A DNA stretch of 12,047 bases from an uncultured Gammaproteobacteria bacterium. GTDB taxonomy: Bacteria; Pseudomonadota; Gammaproteobacteria; GCA-001735895. Of the stretch, positions 7,449 to 12,047 are shown one piece after another. The stretch covers positions 5,055 through 17,101 of the forward strand of contig CALZHS010000032.1 in NCBI GenBank assembly GCA_945787265.1, read 5' to 3'. A model generated the notes under the pieces. It did not search any database. It saw only the letters and a list, made by a program, of their open reading frames with translations, and was not told the DNA's origin. Made by a program: the position numbers and the translations under genes. Positions within the stretch are counted from its first letter, which is position 1; every line of letters begins with the position of its first letter.

Positions 7449-8206
7449 GCGCGATACTCGACAGCTTCGACGATATCAGCAAGGCTTCGCCCGAGCCTAT
7501 TTATCAGCAGATCAAGCAAACCATTCAACGGCGCATCGAAAGCGGTGACTGGACCGCGGGACAAAAACTGCCCTCGGAAAACGATCTCGTGGTCGCGCTC
7601 GACGTGAGCCGGATGACGATCAACCGGGCCCTGCGCGAACTGACCCAGCAGGGACTGATCAAGCGCGTGCATGGGCTGGGTTCGTTTGTCGCGGAGGCCC
7701 CGAGACACGCGAGCCTTATCGAGTTGCAGGATATTGCGCTAGAAATCGCGCAGCATGGTAAACGCCACAGTTCGCAGGTGCTCGGACTCGACGCGGTTAG
7801 CGCCCCGCCCGATGTCGCTGTACAGATGGAATTACCCACGGGTAGCAAAATCTATTACCTGCGAGCCGTGCATCATCAGGACGATTTGCCGATTCAGCTT
7901 GAGTCGCGCTATGTCAATCCAGCCGTGATGCCGGGTTTCATCGACCAGGACTTCACCGGTATTACGGCCACTGCCTACCTGTTACAGCAGTTCAAGCCCG
8001 ATGAAATGGAGCATCGCGTGCGTGCCGTGATGCCGGATCAGCCGGTGCGCGACCTGCTGGCAATGCAGGATAGCGAACCCTGCCTGCAACTGATTCGACG
8101 TACCTGGAGTAATGACCAGGTGGTCACCTACGTGACGCTAACTTACCCCGGAGATCGCTACGAGCTTGGAGCGCGTTACGCCACGACCGAGTACCAGCTG
8201 CGTTAG
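7445..8206 (+). CDS. hutC: HutC, GntR-family histidine utilisation repressor
   Basis: A 253-residue DNA-binding repressor. The N-terminal winged helix of the GntR family occupies about residues 19-82 (QQIKQTIQRRIESGDW, then LPSENDLVVALDVSRMTINRALRELTQQGLIKR, then GLGSFV). A UTRA ligand-binding domain of the HutC/FarR type follows (about 95-245), beginning HASLIELQDIALEIAQHG. In characterised systems HutC represses hut transcription and is released by urocanate, the HutH product. The start overlaps the hutI stop by four bases (ATGA), implying coupled translation and autoregulation within its own operon. The palindrome at 6182-6201 is its obvious target. hutU begins 23 bp after its stop. Confidence 0.95.
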   Translation: MSAILDSFDDISKASPEPIYQQIKQTIQRRIESGDWTAGQKLPSENDLVVALDVSRMTINRALRELTQQGLIKRVHGLGSFVAEAPRHASLIELQDIALEIAQHGKRHSSQVLGLDAVSAPPDVAVQMELPTGSKIYYLRAVHHQDDLPIQLESRYVNPAVMPGFIDQDFTGITATAYLLQQFKPDEMEHRVRAVMPDQPVRDLLAMQDSEPCLQLIRRTWSNDQVVTYVTLTYPGDRYELGARYATTEYQLR

Positions 8207-8215
8207 CAGCCCCAC

Positions 8216-8221
8216 AGGAGG
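8216..8221 (+). promoter_or_regulatory. Strong ribosome-binding site of hutU
   Basis: A complete AGGAGG lies 8 nt before the hutU ATG at 8230. It is the strongest Shine-Dalgarno sequence in the window and contrasts with hutI, hutG and hutC, which have none or weak ones. High relative expression of urocanase is a reasonable inference. Confidence 0.8.
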
Positions 8222-8229
8222 ATATCGAG

Positions 8230-9903
8230 ATGCCTTTAGACCGAACTGACAATAGCCGCAAAATCCGTGCCCCGCGCGGTAGCGAACTGACCTGCAAGAG
8301 CTGGCTTAGCGAAGCGCCCTACCGCATGATCCAGAATAATCTCGACCCCGAGGTTGCCGAGAAACCCGAGCAGTTGATCGTCTACGGCGGCATCGGTCGC
8401 GCCGCGCGCAACTGGGAGTGCTACGACAAGATTCTTGAATGCCTGCGGGAACTCAATGACGACGAGAGCCTGCTGGTGCAGTCGGGCAAGCCGGTCGGGG
8501 TTTTCAAGACCCATGTCGATGCACCGCGTGTACTGATCGCCAATTCCAACCTGGTGCCGGCCTGGGCCAACTGGGAGCATTTCAACGAACTCGATCGCAA
8601 GGGCCTGATGATGTTCGGGCAAATGACTGCGGGCTCATGGATCTACATCGGCAGCCAGGGAATCGTGCAGGGGACTTATGAAACTTTTGTCGAAGCCGGC
8701 CGACAACATTTCGACGGCGACACCAGCGGTAAATGGATCCTGACCTCGGGTCTCGGCGGCATGGGTGGCGCGCAACCGCTGGCGGCGACCATGGCGGGTT
8801 ACAGCATACTGTGTATCGAATGTGACGAGGCGCGCATCGATTTTCGACTGCGCACCAGGTATCTCGATAAACGCGCCGATTCGCTGGACCAGGCGCTGCA
8901 GATGATCGACGATGCCTGTGCCAGAGGGGAGGCACTGTCTGTGGGGCTGCTCGGCAACGGTGGCGAAATTCTGCCCGAACTGGTCAGGCGCGGCGCCAGG
9001 CCCGATATCGTCACCGACCAGACCTCGGCGCACGACCCGGTTAACGGTTACCTGCCGATCGGCTGGAGCATGGAACAGTGGGAAATGAAACGCGCCACCG
9101 ATCCGGAACGGGTGGCTGCCGAGGCACGTAAATCGATGGCGGTGCACGTGCAGGCAATGCTCGATTTTCACGCCCAGGGCATTGCGACTGTCGACTACGG
9201 CAACAATATTCGACAGGAAGCCTTCAACCAGGGCGTTAAAAACGCCTTCGACTTCCCCGGATTTGTACCTGCCTACATCCGCCCGCTGTTTTGCAAGGGC
9301 ATCGGCCCGTTTCGCTGGGTGGCACTATCAGGCGACCCGGAGGACATCTACAAGACCGACGCCAAGGTTAAGGAACTGATTCCGGACGATCCGCACCTGC
9401 ACAACTGGCTCGACATGGCGCAGAGCCGGATCAGTTTCCAGGGCTTGCCGGCGCGCATTTGCTGGGTCGGCCTGGGTGACCGCGACCGCCTCGGCGTTGC
9501 CTTTAACGACATGGTCAGGTCGGGCGAACTCAAGGCCCCGGTCGTGATCGGCCGCGATCATCTCGATTCGGGTTCGGTGGCGAGCCCCAATCGTGAAACC
9601 GAGGCCATGCTGGATGGTTCCGACGCCGTCTCCGACTGGGCGCTGCTGAACCTGCTGTTGAGCACTTCAGGCGGAGCGACCTGGGTGTCCTTCCATCATG
9701 GTGGTGGCGTCGGCATGGGCTATGCGCAGCATGCGGGCCTGGTAATCTGCTGTGACGGCAGCGATGCTGCAGAGGCCCGCATCAAGCGGGTGCTGTGGAA
9801 TGATCCCGCCAGCGGCGTCATGCGCCACGCCGATGCCGGCTACGAAATTGCTAAAGAGTGCGCGCGTGAACACGGTTTGAATCTCGGCGCCATCGTGCTT
9901 TAA
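8230..9903 (+). CDS. hutU: Urocanate hydratase (urocanase)
   Basis: A 557-residue cytoplasmic enzyme that adds water to urocanate to give 4-imidazolone-5-propionate, using tightly bound NAD+ as an electrophile (second step). Conserved blocks are YGGIGRAARNWE at 52-63, SGKPVGVFKTH near 85-95, LTSGLGGMGGAQPLA (dinucleotide-binding glycines, about 171-185), LLGNGGE, TDQTSAHDP, YGNNIRQEA and ICWVGLGDR with active-site C411, aligning with Cys410 of the Pseudomonas putida enzyme. STSGGATWVSFHHGGGVGMGYAQHAG follows near 477-502 (split here only by description). Length equals that of P. putida urocanase. The start has an ideal ribosome-binding site. It is the last canonical hut gene of the plus arm; no intrinsic terminator follows. 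Confidence 0.97.
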   Translation: MPLDRTDNSRKIRAPRGSELTCKSWLSEAPYRMIQNNLDPEVAEKPEQLIVYGGIGRAARNWECYDKILECLRELNDDESLLVQSGKPVGVFKTHVDAPRVLIANSNLVPAWANWEHFNELDRKGLMMFGQMTAGSWIYIGSQGIVQGTYETFVEAGRQHFDGDTSGKWILTSGLGGMGGAQPLAATMAGYSILCIECDEARIDFRLRTRYLDKRADSLDQALQMIDDACARGEALSVGLLGNGGEILPELVRRGARPDIVTDQTSAHDPVNGYLPIGWSMEQWEMKRATDPERVAAEARKSMAVHVQAMLDFHAQGIATVDYGNNIRQEAFNQGVKNAFDFPGFVPAYIRPLFCKGIGPFRWVALSGDPEDIYKTDAKVKELIPDDPHLHNWLDMAQSRISFQGLPARICWVGLGDRDRLGVAFNDMVRSGELKAPVVIGRDHLDSGSVASPNRETEAMLDGSDAVSDWALLNLLLSTSGGATWVSFHHGGGVGMGYAQHAGLVICCDGSDAAEARIKRVLWNDPASGVMRHADAGYEIAKECAREHGLNLGAIVL

Positions 9904-10106
9904 AGCGGGTTAGTTTTGGGTTGTCATCCCCGCGCAAGCCGGGGATCTCCTGACCCAGGTACTAAACGGGCCCACAGGTTCCAGGGTCAGCGAGATGGGC
10001 AAGTCTGCCCGAGCGAAGTTAAAAAGCGCGCTTGTTTCAAACTATCCGGGCTTCATTTAGACTATTCCGCTTGTATTAATCGATTCCGATCGAACAGGAC
10101 TGAATA
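9904..10106 (+). other. 203-bp gap between hutU and the second yrbL-like gene
   Basis: The gap is rich in inverted repeats: the 9926-9946 stem-loop, the CTGACCC/GGGTCAG pair, a GGGCA-AGTC-TGCCC hairpin (9997-10010) and a perfect 10-bp palindrome AAGCGCGCTT (10024-10033). A 64-codon frame crosses it but is made of repeat sequence. The promoter of the yrbL-like gene probably lies near 10050-10085 (TATTAA at 10074-10079), without a convincing -35. Confidence 0.5.
9922..9960. repeat. Intergenic palindromic repeat, copy 2, downstream of hutU
   Basis: ATCCCCG (9926-9932) and CGGGGAT (9940-9946) form a perfect 7-bp stem around CGCAAGC. The flanks GTC on the left and CCAGGTA on the right match the element at 1826-1859. 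A further arm CTGACCC (9950-9956) pairs with GGGTCAG (9984-9990). No U tract follows, so it is not a standard intrinsic terminator. It may mark the 3' end of the hut mRNA as a stabilising hairpin. Confidence 0.55.
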
Positions 10107-10703
10107 TTGAGCAGAATTGAGTTAAGCGAGTCCGACCTGATTGGAAAAGGCGGGCGGCGACTGGTTTACGCCTACCCGGACGACCCGAGCCGCTGCATCA
10201 AGGTGCCAAAGCCGGGCAGGCACAGCGATCGACAGCAGCAACGCGAGATCAAGTTTTATCAGCAGCTACAAAAAAAACCGTTCCCTACCGATCATATAAC
10301 CCGATATCTGGGAACTGTCGAAACCAACCTTGGGACCGGTTATATCTATGATGCGATCCGCGATTTCGACGGGCGGGTGTCCGAGCGGTTTAAGGAGTTG
10401 ATCTTAAATGGCCACGGCCAGGTATCGGATTATTTGCGCATCATGGAGACAATCGAAGACTACCTGTTCGATAACCTGATTTTGTTCTATGACATGGGAC
10501 CTTCCAATATCCTTTGCCGAAAAAATGAAAACGGCGTGCTGGAACCCATTATCACAGACGGCCTGGGAGAAGTCGTCGCAATTCCGATCCTCAATTATTT
10601 CCCCTCGCTGCGACGGCGCACCATTCGTCGGCGCTGGCTGCGCCTTATCGAATACATGAATAGAAAACATGACTGGATGGAAGCCTACCGAATGCGACAT
10701 TAG
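10107..10703 (+). CDS. yrbL: YrbL-family kinase-fold protein (paralogue B), downstream of hutU
   Basis: A 198-residue soluble YrbL-family protein, a diverged relative of the gene at 1859-2470 (about 40% identity by eye; both share REIKFY, ETNLG and DGLG blocks). It is close to E. coli YrbL in the VETNLGTGYIYDAIRDFDG block. Kinase-fold-like residues are a glycine loop IGKGGRR at 12-18, K32 in CIKV, E48 in REIKFY, D129 and N134 in YDMGPSNIL, and D151 in TDGLGE. A basic segment LRRRTIRRRW lies at 168-177. The start is TTG at 10107, with AGGA at 10096-10099 seven nt upstream; no ATG gives the family N-terminus. It may be read through from hutU or have its own promoter. It converges with tcdA. Function is unknown beyond the family. 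Confidence 0.82.
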   Translation: MSRIELSESDLIGKGGRRLVYAYPDDPSRCIKVPKPGRHSDRQQQREIKFYQQLQKKPFPTDHITRYLGTVETNLGTGYIYDAIRDFDGRVSERFKELILNGHGQVSDYLRIMETIEDYLFDNLILFYDMGPSNILCRKNENGVLEPIITDGLGEVVAIPILNYFPSLRRRTIRRRWLRLIEYMNRKHDWMEAYRMRH

Positions 10704-10774
10704 CCATTAGCATGGCTGACTGCCGTAATTTACGCCGCTGCAAAAAATTGTAAATCCGTCAATTCTGCTGCAGC
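10702..10774. other. Hairpin-rich 3' region between convergent yrbL-like gene and tcdA
   Basis: AGCCAT-TAGC-ATGGCT (10702-10717) is a perfect 6-bp hairpin touching the yrbL-like stop codon. Further on, GCTGCA (10737-10742) pairs with TGCAGC (10769-10774), and nested AATTG (10746-10750) pairs with CAATT (10760-10764). On the minus strand CAATT runs into TTTT, so this second structure could be a weak intrinsic terminator for tcdA. The rest of the gap to 10893 shows only small hairpins (for example CAACC/GGTTG at 10838-10851) and no gene. Confidence 0.35.
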
Positions 10775-10893
10775 CCGTCTTATCGATATTTGCGGGCGCT
10801 GTGGCGGATGAGCCCTTTACCCGCAGCCTGTTTAATCCAACCGGCAGGTTGAGCGGCGGCATCCGGATCTCGGTCGCGCAGGCGGGAAAAGGA

Positions 10894-11682
10894 TTACTGC
10901 TGTGACTTGAGGTACTTTTTGATCGCGTGCGCGGCGGCGGTGAAACCGAAGCACGCGGTGACACCGACAAAGGAGCCGATTCCGGTCGCGCAGTCGAGCG
11001 TGGTGCGTTCCGGAACTTCCGGTTTCTCGTAACTGACCTCTCCGTTTGCGGCAGGGTAGAGCGGCTGCTCGGTCGAAAATACACAGTCCATGGCGTAGCG
11101 ACGTTTTGGGTTGCGGCTGTAATCGAGCTGCTGGCGTAAAGTCGAGCGGACCTTGGCGAGTAACGGATCGTTAAAGCTCTGGGTTAAATCCTTAACCACG
11201 ATGCGGGTTGGGTCGAGCAGGCCGCCGGCACCTCCGGTGGAGACGCAGCGAATCTTGTTGCGGCGGCAGTGATGCATTAGCGTCAGCTTGTGGCTGACAT
11301 GGTCGATCGCGTCGATGACGTAATCAAACTGTGCAAAATTAAATTTCTCGACATTACCCCGGGTGACCAGGTCGTCGATCGCGCTGCAGTTGCATTCCGG
11401 GTTTATTGCAATGATACGCTGCCGCAAGGTTTCAACCTTGGAGTGTCCGATGCTGTCGGTTGCGGTGTGCAGTTGCCGGTTGGTATTGCTGATGTCGATA
11501 TCGTCGTGATCAATCAACGTGATATTTCCGATACCCGAACGCACGCAAGCCTCGGCGGCCCAGGACCCGACCCCGCCGATACCGACGATACAGAAATGCG
11601 CCCGCTGCAGCGGCTCAAGCGCGGCCTCTCCGAAAACACGCGCCAGTCCGGCAAATCGCTGCAGGTAATCTTCGCTCAGCAT
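10894..11682 (-). CDS. tcdA: tRNA threonylcarbamoyladenosine dehydratase TcdA (CsdL)
   Basis: A 262-residue E1-like (ThiF/MoeB fold) ATP-dependent enzyme that cyclises t6A at position 37 of ANN-decoding tRNAs to ct6A. The nucleotide-binding loop is VGIGGVGSWAAEACVRSG at 33-50, followed by LIDHDDIDISNTNRQ at 56-70, STGGAGGLLDPTRI near 148-161 and DCVFSTEQPLYP near 199-210, all typical of TcdA. The C-terminal GSFVGVTACFGFTAAAHAIKKYL helix is membrane-like, as in E. coli TcdA (about 268 residues). The zinc CxxC pairs of MoeB/ThiF are absent. The ATG at 11682-11680 gives the family length; no good ribosome-binding site is visible. It stands alone here and converges on the second yrbL-like gene. 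It is a housekeeping tRNA-modification gene unrelated to histidine catabolism. Confidence 0.95.
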   Translation of the reverse strand: MLSEDYLQRFAGLARVFGEAALEPLQRAHFCIVGIGGVGSWAAEACVRSGIGNITLIDHDDIDISNTNRQLHTATDSIGHSKVETLRQRIIAINPECNCSAIDDLVTRGNVEKFNFAQFDYVIDAIDHVSHKLTLMHHCRRNKIRCVSTGGAGGLLDPTRIVVKDLTQSFNDPLLAKVRSTLRQQLDYSRNPKRRYAMDCVFSTEQPLYPAANGEVSYEKPEVPERTTLDCATGIGSFVGVTACFGFTAAAHAIKKYLKSQQ

Positions 11683-11768
11683 TTGACGATTTATTCTATG
11701 TTGACGAGAGCAGTTTATTGGTCTGTGGTTCTGCTGTCATTATTATCGAGTCGAACCAACCTTATATT

Positions 11769-11796
11769 GTCCCCGGCCTCGCGCTTCGCCGGGGAT
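11769..11796. repeat. Intergenic palindromic repeat, copy 3, upstream of tcdA
   Basis: CCCCGGC (11771-11777) and GCCGGGG (11788-11794) form a 7-bp stem, followed by ATC. It has the same GTCCCC...GGGGATC plan as the repeat at 9922-9960. A GTCATTCCGG end in the opposite orientation (11853-11844 on the minus strand) lies about 50 bp away, as if two units face each other. Confidence 0.45.
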
Positions 11797-11812
11797 CAAA
11801 TCCGCGGAGTGC

Positions 11813-11842
11813 AAAAAAAGCCATTGGAATTCTTCCTATGGC
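11813..11842 (-). terminator. Intrinsic terminator, minus strand
   Basis: Read on the minus strand, GCCAT pairs with ATGGC, and after one A-A mismatch GGAA pairs with TTCC around a GAA loop. Seven T residues follow at once (11819-11813). This is the best Rho-independent terminator in the window. It would end transcripts coming from the right edge before they reach tcdA. Confidence 0.75.
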
Positions 11843-11892
11843 CGGAATGACTTATCTGGGAGGAGATAAGAATCGAGGAGTCGTGGTCGATT

Positions 11893-12021
11893 TCACCTGG
11901 CCAGGAACCACAGCTTACCAACCGAGTTATACAGATTGGTGAAATACCGGTCGGAATCGAGATCAGAAGAGAATTTTTTATCCAAACGTGAAATCGGTTT
12001 GGTCTCGGTTGCATCTGTCAT
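11893..12021 (-). CDS. Small hypothetical protein (42 aa), or 3' end of a gene cut by the right edge
   Basis: A minus-strand frame from ATG at 12021-12019 to TGA at 11895-11893 encodes 42 residues. It starts MTDATETKPISRLDKKF and ends NSVGKLWFLAR, a protein-like composition with a charged front half and aromatic tail. I do not recognise it. Its stop is followed about 50 nt later by a strong intrinsic terminator on the same strand, which supports a real transcript end here. There is no stop codon in this frame between the ATG and the window edge (12047), so the ATG may be internal and this may be the C-terminus of a longer gene. No clear ribosome-binding site precedes the ATG. Confidence 0.4.
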   Translation of the reverse strand: MTDATETKPISRLDKKFSSDLDSDRYFTNLYNSVGKLWFLAR

Positions 12022-12030
12022 TACAATAGA

Positions 12031-12042
12031 AGGTTGCAACCT
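12031..12042. promoter_or_regulatory. 12-bp perfect palindrome AGGTTGCAACCT
   Basis: A perfect inverted repeat 9 bp before the ATG of the small minus-strand frame. It could be an operator half or whole site of an unknown regulator. If the frame is part of a longer gene, it is just coding sequence. Low confidence. Confidence 0.2.
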
Positions 12043-12047
12043 GGAAC

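Larger units (their letters stand above)
11683..11892. other. Intergenic region upstream of tcdA with repeat and terminator
   Basis: About 210 bp lie between the tcdA start and the next minus-strand stop. It contains a palindromic repeat (11769-11796), an intrinsic terminator reading leftward (11813-11842) and, next to tcdA, a TAGAAT -10-like box about 13-18 nt before its ATG, without a clear -35. Plus-strand frames crossing this region are composed of repeat sequence and look non-coding. Confidence 0.5.

Noticed and set aside
10070..10076. CTTGTAT, identical to one half of the HutC operator, upstream of the second yrbL-like gene
   Set aside because: There is no matching second half (the following bases do not give ATACAAG), and a 7-mer is expected by chance about once in a window this size.
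9916..10110. 64-codon plus-strand frame between hutU and the second yrbL-like gene
   Set aside because: It is composed mainly of the palindromic repeat and the other inverted repeats, with no protein-like signature.
10702..10717. AGCCAT-TAGC-ATGGCT hairpin as a terminator of the second yrbL-like gene
   Set aside because: No U tract follows on the plus strand, so it does not meet the usual intrinsic-terminator pattern.
11290..11850. 186-codon plus-strand frame across the tcdA 5' region
   Set aside because: It is antisense to tcdA and then runs through repeat and terminator sequence. TcdA motifs in the opposite frame are unmistakable.
11796..12014. 72-codon minus-strand frame at the right edge
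   Set aside because: It reads through the intrinsic terminator and into the repeat. The alternative frame ending at 11893 stops before the terminator and is more protein-like.

Overview
The window is a complete histidine-utilisation (hut) locus from a proteobacterium, most likely a gammaproteobacterium. That placement rests on the five-step HutF/HutG route, two YrbL-family genes (a family typical of Gammaproteobacteria) and a gene for TcdA. The DNA is moderately GC-rich, and TTG start codons are used at least twice. The genus cannot be named from sequence alone. There are no transposases, integrases, tRNAs, rRNAs or CRISPR arrays.

Layout. 1-293 (minus) is the start of a TauE/SafE (TSUP) membrane protein cut by the left edge. 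It lies 12 bp behind a PuuB-like FAD amine oxidoreductase (306-1673, minus). A 185-bp gap containing a degenerate palindromic repeat follows. Next comes the minus-strand arm hutF (4776-6140), hutH (3217-4764), hutG (2498-3220), then a YrbL-family kinase-fold gene (1859-2470). These are packed with gaps of 11 bp, a 4-bp overlap and 27 bp. The plus-strand arm is hutI (6219-7448), hutC (7445-8206), hutU (8230-9903), then, 203 bp later, a second diverged YrbL-family gene (10107-10703). tcdA (10894-11682, minus) converges on it. The right edge holds a short minus-strand reading frame with its own intrinsic terminator.

How it works together. HutH deaminates histidine to urocanate, HutU hydrates it to imidazolonepropionate, and HutI opens the ring to formiminoglutamate. 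HutF deiminates that to N-formylglutamate, and HutG releases glutamate and formate. HutC is the GntR/UTRA repressor of such loci. The 78-bp hutF-hutI gap carries a perfect 20-bp palindrome of the known HutC operator type, placed to overlap both divergent promoters, so one operator probably controls both arms. No histidine/urocanate transporter, hutD or hutE is present.

The least expected feature is that each arm of the divergon ends in a YrbL-family gene, and both proteins keep residues resembling the catalytic set of the protein-kinase-like fold. Other points of interest are the small reading frame with a strong terminator at the right edge, and a family of imperfect GTCAT-CCCC/GGGGAT palindromes in the intergenic gaps.
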